In this document: in pieces, positions 36,661 through 51,609 of the stretch
How the letters are laid out: the number at the start of each line of letters is the position of its first letter
Position numbering within the stretch: the first letter of the stretch is position 1
Assembly: GCF_031755915.1 (NCBI RefSeq)
Contig: NC_083384.1
Location: forward strand, 5,727,501-5,791,500
Direction: 5' to 3'
DNA length: 64,000 nt
Source: Ziziphus jujuba
Taxonomy: Eukaryota > Streptophyta > Magnoliopsida > Rosales > Rhamnaceae
Program-made: the position numbers and the translations under genes
Notes under the pieces: generated by a model
The model's database searches: none
What the model saw: the letters and a program-made list of their open reading frames with translations, nothing else
Told to the model about the DNA's origin: nothing

Positions 36661-38099
36661 ATAGAGTAGTTTACAAAACACCTCTTTAGGATTCAAGATT
36701 TTTTTTTTGTTTTTTTTTTGACAGGGAATATTCAATTTAGGCCTTTCAAAACTTTCATTAATTTCAATTTAATTTTTTAAGTTTTGATAATGTAAATAAG
36801 ATAATAGAAAAAAATGATAATTATTTAAAATTTGAAATGAGATTGATAATATTTTTAAAATTAAAGAGATTAAATTGTATTTAAGTTAAATTTTAAAAGA
36901 GATAGATAAAATTAACTATTTTTTATATATATTCTCCATTTTTTTTAATTTTTAAATTGCACTGCTCTATTTGTAATTTCAATTTTCTTTCAAATAATTT
37001 TGTTTTCCTAATCAAATTTTGAAATATAGTAGTCAACATGGCTTAATATTTTATAACTAAGAAAATACCTTCAATGTGAAATAGTACTAAAACTAAAACA
37101 TAATTAGTAGATCTCTTTAGAAGTTATTTTATAGATAAGTTTATTTGTCAAAAAATAAAAATGAACTATAAAATCCATCACTTGACAAAAATAGTATTTA
37201 AATTTTTTTATTTTTAATTAAAATATGTATATTTGTGTATGTTATATTAAAGGAAAATTGCACAAGCTCCCTCTTATATTTTTTACTTTGATATTTTACA
37301 TTTTTAGTATTTTTGTCATTAACAAAAATTCAATCTTGTTGACCATCAACTTTTAAAGTTTGACCAAGACAAAGAAACTGTGAAAGAAAATTGGAATTAT
37401 ATATATAACAGCAGTATGTTCAAGTTTTTAAAAAAACAAAAAATGTATATAAAAAAAAAAAACTTGAAGCCAAGGAATTTAATTAATTTAACCTTTCACA
37501 TATTAACCCCATTACCAAATCTTCTATTTTCTATATTGTGATAAATAGTCCAAAATGCAATTTTTAAAAATAAAGAGCCTAAAATACATTGATGATTTCA
37601 TACAATCAAGACACTATGTGCCAAAGTGCAATTAATCCCTTAACCATTTGCTCGCTAATTTCACGAAACTCTAATGTTTTCAAAAAAATAAATAAATAAA
37701 TAAAAATAAAAATAAAGCAATTAGCCTAAAATTTTAAATTTTAAATATTTTGTATAATTTTATGTATGGGTCTTAACATGACTTTAATATTAAACAATAA
37801 TTAATGAGTATTGCTATATGTCACCAGTAGACTGTCACCATTCTACATGGCAGTTGATCCAATACATGGGATCCACTACCATATATATACATGGGATCCA
37901 CTACATGGCTGGCGCTGGATTTTATTTTCTAAAAAAATGAAAAAAAATTTAAAAACATTTTTTGTTCTTTTGTTTTATTGAAAAAAGGACCTTACGACGG
38001 CAGGACTGTTAACTGGAGTTGGTTCCTGGAGATACACATACAGCTTCTTTATGCCGTCCAGTAGACTTTTCTCGGCAGTGGGCAATCTTTTGAAATAAC

Positions 38100-38130
<31 letters not shown>

Positions 38131-38771
38131 GTGAGATGGCTTAATTTCATTTCATCCGTTTAAGTTTTGTTATAATTACATTTCAGTCCCAAACTTTTAG
38201 GAAATCATTATTGTTCTCCTTTTAGTTTTTTATATTTATCAAAATAGATCCATTTATTAGTTTTTTAATTAATTTTTATAATTAAAAGCCACAAAAAGAT
38301 TGAAAATCGGCATTTTATGATGGAACAATACTCTAAAAATACAATTATAAACTTTGACTATTAAAATTAATGATAAAAAAACTAATAGATGAGATCTAAA
38401 TGATGATTTGTAAATGTAATTGTTGGCAGTGCCAATTGTACCATGGAGGAGAGAAGTTCTAGAGAATACCAAAAAAAAAAAAAAAAAATTAATATTAAGG
38501 TTGTTAAATTACCATTAATTCTAATAGCTTAAGCTATTAGCTAAAAAAGTGAGTTTAATATGTATTTCAAATTATGTCAACATTTCCCCCTCATGAATAG
38601 TAGTGTGATTTAATCTAGGTGCATGTTTAAAATTTTATATTTTAATATCATACTAAATTATTATTAATCTCAAAAGTTTAATATGTTAATAAATGAGTTT
38701 AATGTGTATGTATTTGAGGTTATGTCAAAGTTTTGAAATTTAGAATCATTTGGGATAGATGATAGTTTAAC
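36661..38771. other. AT-rich intergenic sequence, no gene
   Basis: Contains a duplicated word ACATGGGATCCACTAC (37865-37905) and a TA run at 38101-38123. Open frames are short and overlapping. Confidence 0.55.
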
Positions 38772-41594
38772 TGTCAGGACCCGTCTATAATTTCTCTCCG
38801 GAACCCTAGACAAGCCCTGATCCCAGGGAAATACCACCGAACCTTCCAACGGAAAATTCGGCAGCACCTCCCCTAAGGGTAGGACTTACCAAAAATTACC
38901 TGCACTGAAAACACAATTCTATATTAATCCCCTTATTCCTCTCACAATACTACACATTGATTCCACAAATTTCAGCACTTCAAAATAAATAACAGTAACT
39001 CAGTGCATAATTAATACACAAGTGTCCAATACAATATACAGAGCATTATACAAATAAATATGAAATTAATACAATGACCGACAAGGAAGTAATACAGGAT
39101 GGAGAGGAAAAAGGAAAGGAGATGCTCCTTGGACTTTCGGCAATGAACTGAGACGTCGGGCTCATCCCGGATGATCGACGTCACCCAACCTGGACCTAGG
39201 GGAATGGAATTTAAAAAACGTGAGATGCTAATCATCTCAGTGAGTGACCTTATCTACTGTACAATTATAATACCACGATAATTAGGTAGATAAATAATAA
39301 TTAATTAAAAATAATAATTTCTCTCAAAACCCTTACGATTCTTTCGGTTGGAAAAGTTCCCCTTTTAAAACCTTTTCACAAAACCTGTTATTCATAATCT
39401 CCGAAAACCAAGAAATCAATTTATTCAACTAAATATCAAATAAAATAATAATAATCAAGCATTCCAAATTTATAATTAAAAAGAAATTAATTTATTGAAT
39501 AATTAAGTAAAGGGAAAATTAAACCAATTTAAAATCCTCACTCAAATAAATAATAAACACAGTATTAATTATATTCTTAATTCCAATACAATTTCAAAAT
39601 ATTTATTTTAAAATTCCAGTTCTGAAAATCACTTGATGTACCCACTATATACCAGGGGCGCCAACAGTACCCAGCGTCCCAAGGTACCGCTAGACAGGAG
39701 GTTATAGAGAGAAACCGGCATACGGTTGCGTGGCGTCCCACCGCGCCGCTGCTAACAGGTGTCCCGGCCATGGAGGGGCGGCCTACCCTCATCCGATGGC
39801 AACCACAGGACAACCCCATAAAATTACCTGCGCACTACTCACACCCACCCGCGCACTAATCACATCCGTGTGCACACTAACCATATCACATATAAACAGA
39901 ACACCAGTACGTGTACGGTGCATCTAAAAATCATAAATCAATACATCTCAAAACTTCAAATTTTCCATAAATATACCGGGTTTATTCCATCCAATTAAAC
40001 CCGGAAATTCTCCACAATTCCTTTATAATCAACATCATAAATTCCATGATTTTCAAATCCACCAACTCCCAAATCCACCAATTTAAATATTCAAATTCTT
40101 CCAATAGCATAATTATTTTTGAAATATAATAATTTAAATCACAATATATTCCATGGGCATACTTATAAAAATTGAAGTTACCAACATAAACAAATATTTT
40201 CTTTGAAATATTTGAAAATCAAATCATGCCCAAAATAATGTTAAAACCACAAGAATTTCATATATAATTAAATTCCACAATTCTCAATACCATAAAATAA
40301 TTTTCACTGGGCATAAATTTATATAATGCATATTTCTTTAATCAAAATAAATTCACCAATAATTTCCACAATAAATCAATTAAATATTTGGCACATAGAA
40401 TATAAATTCCAAATATTCAAATCACACATAATATTCACAAATTTAATTCCCGAAATTAATTTGAAGGTGGGTTACTCACCTGGAGCATGCAATTAATCCA
40501 AGATCCACCATTGGATCAATTCCACGACTCACCCGTGCTCCTAGAACACAATTCACACACAGTCAAATAAATTAATATTTTATTTGGGTAAATAATACCC
40601 GGTACTCGGGGGGGTAAACACAAACGTTAACCAAAATTGTCGAATAATATACCGAATCGAAGCTTGTGGAACGAGGATCGCATTACCGGTCCCCATTGAC
40701 CCCAATTCCGCCGGTGGTGGTCGGAATTTGGCCGGAAAGCTTTGGCCGGTTTTGATCTCCTCGTATCTCGCAAACTGCTTCGAATTTTGGAAATTGGAGG
40801 CCATATTTGAACTCAGAGGACCCAAAATAGAGGGAGAAGGGTGGCCGGAAATAAAAAATACGGCAAGACCCGAGAGGGAGAAAGGAAGGGAAAGGAAGAA
40901 GAAGGGGGAAGAAGAAGAAGAAGAGGAAGAAGAAGGAGAAGGGCCCGTGCCCTTTTTTCCCACGTGGGGGAAAAGAAGAAAGAAAAAAAAAAGAAAAAGA
41001 AAAGAAAAGAAAAAGAAAGAAAAAGAAATAAAAAGAAATAAAATAAAATTAATTAAATAATATTAATAATAATAATATTATTTAAAATAATAATAAAATA
41101 ATATGATATTAAACACGGTTGACATGTGGCATCTCAACATGGTGACACATTGTCACATTTATTAAGTCACACGTGGCAAATCGTTACACGTTTAAAAATA
41201 ATATTAAAATAATACAGTATTTGAAAAACTCTACAGGTTCATAAATTTCAAACCACATGTCCAAATCAGACGTACTGCTAGTCTACGGACTCGTATTGAC
41301 GAATACTTCACAACCATGCATGAGTGAAAGCTCAACCTTGCATGAATAAAAAGTCAACTCCGGAACCCCTTGGACAGTTTGGACCTCAACTTGTTTTGCT
41401 CATAACTTTCAAACTGTAGCTCCGTTTTCAACGTGCTACTAGTCTACGAACTCGTGCCAATGTGTACTTCGTAACGGTACCTCAGTCAACCTAGAATTCC
41501 ATCCGAGTTAAAAAGTCAACTCTGATCCTTCGGTCAACGGTCAACCTCCGTCAACGTGCACGAATTCCGATGTGATTTGGGACGGGGTGTCACA
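38772..41594 (-). mobile_element. Solo LTR 3, with TTAAC target duplication
   Basis: Begins TGTCAGGACCCGTC at 38772 and ends GGGGTGTCACA at 41594. TTAAC occurs exactly on both sides (38767-38771 and 41595-41599). The length is 2,823 bp. It is in the same orientation as the other two LTRs, and contains the TACCCAGCGTCCCAAGG block, a long purine tract (about 40868-41045) and the duplicated CTAGTCTACG region near its right end. No coding sequence is present, so it is a solo LTR. Confidence 0.92.
40868..41045 (+). repeat. Polypurine (GA-rich) tract in solo LTR 3
   Basis: Almost purely A and G on the plus strand, broken once by CCCGTGCCCTTTTTTCCCAC and the G-box. False lysine/arginine/glutamate-rich frames arise from it. 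A shorter version is in solo LTR 2 (about 33596-33620). Confidence 0.85.
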
Positions 41595-41835
41595 TTAACA
41601 ATACTATAATTGAAATCTAAACAAATATAACCACCACTACACACCCACATTTCATAATTAGATATTGATTATGTAGTTAAAGTACAGCTTTTGGATTTCA
41701 ATAACATTTGTTCACATGAGAAATAACCTGATTAGATCACCGATAATATCTCCTAATCAACCAGCTGAGAATTTGCATGAAATCGCAAAACTTGGGATCG
41801 GTTTCATATACTAGCTACAAATAAATATTAAAATA
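41595..41835. other. Short unique stretch between solo LTR 3 and CACTA B
   Basis: No gene. Because CACTA B inserted next to the promoter at 62905-63095, this stretch was once adjacent to that promoter and may be its upstream part. Confidence 0.5.
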
Positions 41836-42545
41836 CACTACTAGAATAAAGCTGATACACGACACAAGTACTGCGTCGCACTAAATAAACAGCGATGCAT
41901 TCGATGAAGTCGCTAAATATCCTGTCGTTAAATACCTAAGACAACGGACGACATATCATAATAGTTGCCTATTCACACATGTTAGCAACGCAAAGTTAAT
42001 TTTTAATGACGCATATAACAATGAACTTATAGCGATGCGTAACATAGCGACGCTTTAATAAATTGTCGCTAAAAATGTTTTAGCAACTTGTTCATAAAAA
42101 GTCGCTAAATATTTATGTCACTAAACATTGATTTAGAATAGCGACTCATGTATTTTTAGCGACACATTGTTTTGTCGCCCATTTAGTGACGCATTATGTT
42201 TTAGCGACGAATTATGTGAGTCTCCTTGTTAGCGACCCATATTTGTAGCAACTCTTTTTTAGTGTCTCCCAATTAGCGACGCATCCATGGTTTCGCGACA
42301 AATTATAAGAGTCGCATATTTATGTGTTTTTAGTGATGCAGTTTCTCATTTAGCGACACATTCAACAATTAACTTAAAGCGACTCATTCATTTAGCGACA
42401 CTTTATGAAAAAGTCGTAAAATTTATTAGCGACGTTTTCGTTAAGAGTCATTAGATATTTATGTCGCTAAAATGGAAAAAATTTCTTTTAGCGACATTTT
42501 GTGTAGAATCGCGAAACCTAGTTTAGTATTTTAATGCGTTGCCAT
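41836..42545. repeat. Left terminal and subterminal repeats of CACTA B
   Basis: Dense GCGAC/GTCGC motifs as in copy A. Many are altered by single changes such as GCAAC or GCGAT. The 45-bp tandem array of copy A is not expanded here. Confidence 0.82.
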
Positions 42546-43050
42546 TTCTTTTCTTTTTTTTTTTTTAATTTAGTTTTTTTTAAATTTTTAAAAATTTATT
42601 AAAATATTTAAAATATAAAAGTAATTAAAATACAAAAAAACCCAAACTAGCTTCGTCCAAAATAATTAGAATACAAAAATTTAAAATAAATGCTTGTTCA
42701 TGACAAAACAATTATCAATATAATTAAATATCATCTCATTGACATATTTTTACATATGCATACTCATTGAAATGGAAGTTGACATCCTCGTGTTGATGAT
42801 ATTACACCCTCATACTACATATGGAAAAATAAAAAAATTTATTAACACTTATGCAAAATAAATTAATAAAAACTTAATCATTAATAAATTTGTAATTTGA
42901 TAAATGAAAATTTAATGAATATTACCTTCTTAAGATTTGGTGTGGCACATTTCTCCTAATTAAAAGTGGAAAACACATAAGAAAAAAATAATTAATGAAT
43001 CAATAAATATTATTTAAAACATAAGTTAATAAATATACGTACCAATTTAT

Positions 43051-46000
43051 TTAGAAAATATTGTTTATCCATATTTCCTCATAGTCATTACGAACATAGC
43101 CACTCTCACATTCATCCTCATGATCATTTTCATCAATACTTGGCAATTTTATGGCAAATGGATTGTGAGCCATTGTAGTATCGCCAAGAACATCTTCTTC
43201 AACCAATTCTTCTTCAACAAAAGTACAATGTCGTGGTGGAGTTAAAACAACAGACCATCTCGAATCAAGTTGATCTTCAACATAAAATATTTGTTGAACT
43301 TGTGAACCATGATGAATGGGTCAGATTTATATCCAATTTTACTAAAGTTAACACATGTAAACCCCATCTCATCAACTTTCACACCACTGCTGTCAACCCA
43401 ATCACACTTGAACACTGGAATTCGAAACATAGTGTAATCGATGTCCCAAATCTCTCTTATAATCCTATAGCATGCTATCTCAGCTAAAATTGGGTTATTA
43501 TCCTTAGCACTAGCAAAATGCTCACTTTTGGCAATAACTTTGACATCACTATTCTGGGTGACCCTCTTATTATCCATATTTATAGTATTGAATCTAACCC
43601 CTCTAATGACATATTCTTCATGTCTTGTTACCACCCATTGCGGACCATGGGCTAACCATCTTAATGTTTCAGAAACTGTGTGATTAGGTTGACTTCGCTC
43701 CTGTGCAATCTAGTCAATTGAAAAAAAATATGAAAAATTAAAGCTAAAACAATGATATTTTATATTGAATATTTAACTTTCCCATACCTTATCACGTAAC
43801 CAGTACATAAATGTACGTTTGTGTTCATCTTGAAACCATTTTTCTTTTTTTCCTCAATTTTTTTTGCTTGACTTCAAGACTTCAAAATGAATACTAAAAC
43901 AAATAAAAGTTGTTGTAATTAATAAAAATATCCAACATATCAACTTATTGATGCATATTAATATATTCAAAATATCAACTAAATTATACATGTTGATATA
44001 TATATATATATATTAAAAATATCAACTAATTTATACATTAACATGTATATACGCACCTAACATACGGTTCCACTTCTGGTGTATTCGAAAGTACGCATCT
44101 ATGGACTTGCTCCCAAAGTTGTTGATCAATTGATTGATTTTTTCCACCTTTAATGGGGGCATCAACATCATCCTTATCATTTAGCTTTTAATATCTACCA
44201 ATTGGGTTTCCAACTGCATCTAACCCTCTCTGAAATTCACTACAAAAATCAATCACTTCTTCACATATGTAACCCTCGGCAATACAACTTTTGGGCGATT
44301 TTTATTTCGAACATAACTTTTCAATACTTTCATTCACCTCTCAAATGGGTACATCCACCTGAAATGTATTGGTCCACATAATCTTACCTCTCGAACCAAA
44401 TGTACAGTTAGATGAACCATTACATCAAAAAACAATGGTGGAAAGAATTTCTCTAGAAGGCACAAAGTTGTAACAAAATCATTTTGAATTTTGTCCAATT
44501 TAGTAACAATGATAGACTTCTTGCAAATTGCATTGAAGAAAAAACAAAGTCTTGCAATTGCATGTCTCACATGTTTAGGAAGGATTGCACGAATTGCAAG
44601 AGGCAAGAGTTGTTGCATCAATGTATGACAATCATGAGATTTCAATCCTACCATCTTTAAGTCCTCCATTGAAACAAGATTTCTAAAGTTTGAAGAATAA
44701 CCATCTAGAACTTTTAAGTCCGCTAAACACTTACAAAACAATTTCTTCTCATGCTTTGATAATGTATAGCAGGTCAGTGGTAGGAAAGTTCGATTTCCTT
44801 GCGTCTTAGGGGCCATGTCTTTCCGCAAACCCATTTCTTGTAAATCTAACCGAGCATTAACTCTGTCCTTCGTCTTACCAAGAATATTGAGCAATGTATC
44901 ATATATGCTCTCACAAACATTTTTCTCAATATGCATGACATCTAAATTATGTCGCACATGGGGAAATTTCCAATATTCCAATTAAAAAAAAATGGACTTC
45001 CTTTTTCAACATTCTTCAGAATCAACAGTTCTTTTCCTCTAGTTTGAGTTATCAAAACTCATTGCATTAAGCTTATCTAAGATTTCTTCTCCAATCAATG
45101 GTTTTGGAGGCACTCCAAATTCTTGAAATCTATTGAAAGCCTTCTTTTGCCTTCTATAGTGATGATTTGGAGGAAGAAATCTTCTATGCCCGGTAAAACT
45201 CGTTTTTTTTCCATGCTTTAGCCTTGTTGTAAAAGTATTTTCACTGCAAATTGGACAAGCATAATATCCCTTCACCGCATGATTGGACAAGTTACCATAA
45301 GCTGGGAAATCATTTATTGTCCATAGCAATACTGCCTTCAAAGTGAATTTCTTTTGACGGTAAGCATCGAAGACCGTAACACCCTCATTCCACAACCGCT
45401 GCAGGTCTTCAACTAATGGCTCCATGTATACATCAATTTGATTTCCAAGTTGCTTCGGTCCAGAAATTAGAAGACTTAACATAATAAATTTGCGCTTCAT
45501 ACACATCCAAGGAGGAAGATTATACACAATCGTCATCACAGGCCAACAACTATACCTACTACTCAACATATTATGTGGATTAACTCCGTCGGCTGTGGTC
45601 CCAAGTCTCAAATTCCTATATTCGGATGCAAAGTTTGGCCATAAAAGATCAACCAACTTCCAAGATGGAGAATCTGCAGGGTGTTGCATTTCCCCTGTCT
45701 TAACCTTTCTCCCACTAGCATGCCATGTCAAATTCTTAGTCGTTTCAACACTACAAAACATTCGTTTAAAATGCGGAATAATAGGAAAGTACCATAAAAC
45801 TTTATTTGGAATATTGCTAACAACTCCATCCTTATCAATTTTCCATCTAGCAGATCCACATTTAGGACATTCATTAAGGTCCACATATTCCTTCCTAAAC
45901 AAAATACAACTTTTAGGACATGCATGAATCTTGATGTACTCCATTCCCAAAGCACTCAAAGTCTTCTTAACATTGTACATGGATGTTGGCAACACATTGT

Positions 46001-46544
46001 CATTTGGCAACATCTCAGATAACAATTGCAACAGTACATCAAAGCTTTTATCAAAATATTCATATCTTATCTTTAAGATGTACAATTTAACCAAGGCCGA
46101 CAACTTGGTAAATTTGGTACAACCTGGGTACAAAGGTTTCTCCGCATCCTCCAATAAGGTAGCAAATTCATTAGGATCATTATCAAAAGTTTCTAATACA
46201 ACACGGGTCATTTCTAAGCTATTGAAAGCCAAGTCTTCCTTACTACCACAATCATTTTCATTATATTCTACATTAATATTCCCAAAATGAGAAGATGGTC
46301 CAATACCATCAGCACATGACTCACCATGCCAAATCCATCGCTGATAGTTGACATAAAACCCATTCCAATATATATGGCCTTTAATATCCCTAATAGTATG
46401 GATTTTCATATTCCCAAATTGCATGCAAGGACACCGTATGGCATTACAATCATTGGCATTCTCGATGCTAAATTTCAAAAATTCATTCACCCCCTTATCA
46501 AAATCGCTTGAGGTTCTATCCTTTGTTATCCACGATTTATCCAT
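43051..46544 (-). pseudogene. TNP2-type transposase pseudogene of CACTA B
   Basis: Closely matches the copy A transposase from MDKSWI at 46544 down to the equivalent stop at about 43051, with the same three-exon layout. The frame is broken: a stop replaces a codon just after residue 501 (near 45039), a second stop follows shortly, and the frame shifts around 44985. A further stop follows MYPFER (44334-44336), another shift lies near 44296, and a one-base loss shifts the DUF4216 exon near 43305. The piece 46544-45039 keeps the transposase-associated and Tnp2 regions, 44981-44334 keeps most of DUF4218, and 43634-43242 keeps part of DUF4216. CxxC patches are mostly kept, though the first reads CMQFG instead of CMQCG. 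Confidence 0.92.
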
Positions 46545-47050
46545 TTCCCTACCAATCTAAGTAGAACAATGTCAAACAATATCACAAAAAAAATTATCGA
46601 CAAAAGCAAGATTAAGAAAACTCATCGCAAACAAATTATCGACAAAAGCAAAATTAAGAAAACCCGGCGAACCTTGACAAAAGCAAGATTAAGAAAACCT
46701 AGCAAACCTAACCTTTGGTTATAATGAAAAAAAATAAAAATAAAAAAATAACCCAATCCACCACATGTCACCGCCAATGATAAAGAGAAAAGAAACTCAC
46801 CAAAACCATGGAGATGAAGAAAGAAGAAGCCAAGCTAACCACGAGGGCAACACAGAGAAATCCAACTTCCAGATAGCAACGCAGGCAAATGGAAACTTAA
46901 ACATGAAATATCCCACTCTTCAAGTCTCTTTTAGATTGCTTCCGATTCTAACACCTATTATGAAATGTACTAACACAGATTTTGTGAAAAGAAATGGTAT
47001 TCAAAATCCCATCTAAAATTTTAAAACACACCAAAAATTTAAAAAAAATG
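46545..47050 (-). other. Transposase leader of CACTA B
   Basis: Upstream of the transposase pseudogene. It contains two or three units of the minisatellite seen in copy A (about 46588-46720), followed by sequence matching 16600-16930 of copy A. Confidence 0.65.
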
Positions 47051-47053
47051 GAT

Positions 47054-50000
47054 AAACAGGCGACGTATTGAAATAAACTATGTCGCTAAGGGATAAACAG
47101 TTTCATAGACGCCCTTTTTTTTTTAATTCCTTAAAAAAAAAAGTTTCTCCAAGTACTGTTTATTTCCTTCTTAAACTTTTGGCAATAACTCTAAAATTGT
47201 AATTTTTCGTTTAAAAAACTAGATGAACTAGCGACTCATTGAAATAAATAGGCGATGCAGTTACATATAAAAGGGTCGCCTTATCCAATAGTATTTAAAA
47301 TTTATTTTTTAATTTTAGTTATTTTTTTAAATTACATCTACAAATATTTTCACGTAGCATTCCAATGAACATTAATTCAATTGATCTAAAAATAGAAAAC
47401 AGTTTTATCAATGCTCTTTTCAATTATTCACATATACGTGTATACACAAACACAAAAACACATCTCACGACATAATTTAAGATAGGATATAATAATTGTA
47501 AATTGATCTAAAGCAAGGACCCATAGTCCAATTGCTTGACGTAAGTATGTTCAACGAGTTGAACTTCCATGTTTTTGGCTATCAATGATAGTTTATTTGA
47601 ACTCAAATAAAATAATAGATTACATTTGTTTCTTCTTTTGAAATAACAAGTGACGCATTAAATGACACATGGGTCGCCAGATAATTTAAGGCAACCCTTT
47701 CGAAAGGACAATAGGAGATGTATAATAATATTTCCGTGTCGCCTGTTAGCAAATATTTTTTTTTTTGGTTTTTTTTTTTTCAATCAATCTAATTTTCTTT
47801 CAACATCAAATATCCAGTGAAAATATTTAAGCAACTTATTAATTGAGCATTTTTTTTTTTAAAAAAAAGCATGGTAACAGGCGACGCATAATCTTATGCG
47901 TCGCTTGTTAGCAAATCTTTTTTTTTTTTTTCTTGGTGGGTGCTCTTTCTTTTTAATCAATCTAATTTTCTTTCAGCATCAAATCACCAGTAAAAATATT
48001 TAAACAACATAAATGAGTGTTTTTTTTTTAATTATCGGTAATAGGCGACGTATAATAATGTTTCCGCGTCGCCTGTTAGCAAATATATATATATATATAT
48101 ATACTTTTTCAATCAATCTGATTTTCTTTACAACATCAAATATCCTGTGAAAATATTTAAGCAATTTATTTATTGAACATTTTTTTTTTTTTAACAAGAG
48201 CATGGTAACAAGCGACGCATAACCATAGTTATTCGTCGCTTGTTAGCAATTTATTATTTTTTTTTTATGCTCTTTTTGATTAATCAATCTGATTTTCTTT
48301 CAGCATCAAATCACCAGTAAAAATATTTAAACAACAAAAAGTATTATTTTTTTTTACATATTTTTAATAGGAGACGCATAATCATATTTCCGCGTCACCT
48401 GTTAGCATTATTTTTTTTTTGGTTTTTTTTTTCAATCAATCTTATTTTCTTTCAACATCAAATATCCCGTGAAAATATTTAAGCAACTTATTAATTGAAC
48501 ATTTTTTTTTAAATCATTGTAACAGGCGACGCATAATCATAGTTATGCGTCACTTGTTAGCAAATCTTTCTTTTTTAGGTGTGTACTATTTTTTTGTTTA
48601 ATTAATCTGATTTTCTTTCAGATTCAAATCACCAGTGAAAATATTTAAACAACATAAATAAGTGCTTTTTTTTAAAAAAAAAATTATCGATAATAGGTGA
48701 CGTATAATAATGTTTCCGTGTCGCCTATTAGCAAATATATAATTTTTTTTTTAATCAATCTGATTTTCTTTACAATATCAAATATCTTGTGAAAATATTT
48801 AAGCAACTTATTTACTGAACATTTTTTTTTTTTTAACAAAAGCATGGTAACAAGTGATGCATAACCATAGCTATGCGTCGCTTGTTAGCAATTTATTTTC
48901 CTTTTTTTTGTGCTCTTTTTGATTAATCAATTTGATTTCTTTCAGCATCAAATCACTAGTGAAAATATTTAAACAACAAAAATTATTATTATTTTTTTAC
49001 ATATTTTTAATAGGCGACGCATAATCGTATTTTCGCATCGCCTATTAGCATTTTTTTTTTTTTTAAATCAATCTGATTTCTTTCAACATCAAATATCCAA
49101 TGAAAATATTTAAGCAACTTATTAATTGAACATATTTTTTTCAAAAAAAAAAATTATGGTAACAGGTGATGCATAATCATAGTTATGCGTTGCTTGTTAG
49201 CAAATCTTTCTTTTTTTGGTGTGTGCTCTTTCTGTTTAATCAATTTGATTTTCTTTCAGCATCAAATCACCAGTGAAAATATTTAAAGAACATAAATAAG
49301 TGTTGTTTTTTTTAAATTATCGGTAATAGGCGATGTATAATAATGTTTCCGCATCATCTGTTAGCAAATATATATATATATATATATTTTGTTTTTTTTT
49401 TAATTAATCTGATTTTCTTTACAACATCAAATATCCTATAAAAATATTTAAGCAACTTATTTACTGAACATTTTTTTTTTTTAACAAAAGCATGGTAACA
49501 AGCGACGCATAACCATAGCTTGTTAGCAATTTATTTTGTTTTTTATTTTTGGTACTCTTTTTAATTAATCAATCTGATCTTCTTTCAGCATCAAATCACC
49601 AATGAAAATATTTAAACAAAAAAAATAAATTTTTTTTAACATATTTTTAATAGGCGACGCATAATCATATTTCCACGTCGCCTGTTAGCAATTTTTTGTT
49701 TTTTGGTTTTTTTTCTTTTTCAATCAATCTGATTTTCTTTCAACATCAAATATCCAGTGAAAATATTTAAGCAACTTATTAACTGAACATTTTTTGTGTT
49801 CTTTTTGTTTAATCAATCTGATTTTCTTTCAGCATCAAATCACCAGTAAAAATATTTAAACAACATAAATGAGTGTTTTTTTTTTTCATAAAATTATTGG
49901 TAATAGGTGACGCATAATAATATTTCCATGTCGCCTGTTAGCAAATATATATTTTTTTTATTTTTTTTAAAATCAATTTGATTTTCTTTTCAACATCAAA

Positions 50001-50510
50001 TATCCAGTGAAAATATTTTAGCAATATTAACTGAACTTTTTTTTTTTGTTTTTGTACAAAAGCATGGTAACAAGTGACGTATAACCATAGTTACACGTTG
50101 CTTGATAGCAATTTTTTTTTTTTTGGCATGCTCTTTTTGATTAATCAATCTGATATTCTTTCAGCACCAAATCACTAGTGAAAATATTTAAACAACAAAA
50201 ATTATTTTTCTTTGTTTTTACATATTTTTATGGGCGACGCATAATCATATTTCTGTGCTGCCTATTAGCAAATTTTTGTTTTTTTTTTTTCCAATCAATC
50301 TAATTTTCTTTCAGCATCAAATCACCAGTGAAAATATTTAAACAACATAAATGAGTTTTTTATTTTTTATTTTTTTAATCAATCTGATTTTCTTTCAAGT
50401 ATAGTTTATTTTCTATTTAAACTTTCAAAACACTTAAAATTGATATGCTTTTTAATTTATGCTTTTTAATTTTTGATAGGCGATGTAGTTTCTTCTTTAT
50501 GAGTCGCCTG
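47054..50510. repeat. Left palindrome array of CACTA B
   Basis: Repeats of about 160 bases with degenerate palindromes, for example at 47879, 48041, 48208, 48525, 49012 and 49649. Palindromes alternate between one with GGCGACGTATAATAATG and one with GGCGACGCATAA. Spacers read AATCAATCTGATTTTCTTTC then CAGCATCAAATCACCAGTGA. Confidence 0.85.
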
Positions 50511-51609
50511 TCCTAATTTCTTTTTTTTTTTTTTTTTGTATTTCAATTTTTTCTTTTGTTTGTGTCTTTAAATATTTGTATTTGCCCCTAAAATGTTCTT
50601 AATAACCATTTTTTATTCCCCAATATTCATGAAATATTAAAAATAAAATGGCACATTCTTCGATGGGCTTTCTTTTCAACAATTAACCCTAAGTACGGAT
50701 ACTTGAGTGTTGGAAGCAATCTAGGAAGTATGAGAAGATTTTGAAGGATCACTCGCTCATTAGGCATTCGTGTTTCTTTCAAGGGTTTGAAGGATTTTGT
50801 AGGTTTCTTTCCCAAATTTCAAAGTTCCTTCTTCCTCTACTTCTTCTTCTTGTTGGTGGTTGGGTTGGAAGCACTTCACCCTTTTTCCGTGGCCGTCGCC
50901 ATCGTCATCGTGGGGTTGGGTGGTTGGGATTTTTTTCCATCTCGTCCCCGGGATTGGGTTCCTGGGTATCACCGTCGGCTGCTGTGGTGGCTTGAAGTTC
51001 CTCTTGATTGCTTGATTTGTAAGGATGTGCTGTTTTTCATCCGTTTTGGGGTTCGGTGGTGTATGTGTTGCTTAAAAAAATATTCTGCTTACTGGTTTTT
51101 TTTTTTTTTTTAATTTTTGTTTATTACTGTTATTTTGGTGGGGTATTATGTTGTCAAAATCATGTCTTGTCATCGACAATGGGTTGGCTAAATTTTTTTT
51201 TGAAAAAGTAGCTATATTTATTGAGTGGGGTTCGATTGTATGTAAAGCAAAATGATATGCTAATATTTGTATTATGTCTTTATATGTTTAAATTCAAGAT
51301 ATAGCCATTATAAATTGCGTGGGAAATGTCAACAGTATCACAGATGGTTCTCTGTTGTGGGTCTTAAAACGATGTCATTTGTACGGCTCAGAATCCATTA
51401 GTGATTTAGTTGCCTTTTGTGTTTGAAAATGTTAATGACTGTTAAAGGGGATAGATGTTAAGAGAAGATACTATTACTGCATCATTTGGTAAATAAATTA
51501 CATGAATTTATCGTTTATTATTGTTATTAATGGTTTATTAATTATACTACACCCTATGTTCATATTGTTAGTAATATTAATTTGTGTTTATGTTTTTTGC
51601 ATGTAGATT
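50511..51609 (+). promoter_or_regulatory. Probable promoter and leader of the CACTA B plus-strand gene
   Basis: Matches 21590-22719 of copy A, with a less GC-rich middle and a single copy of the 60-bp unit. Open frames here differ between the copies, which supports a non-coding leader. Confidence 0.5.
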
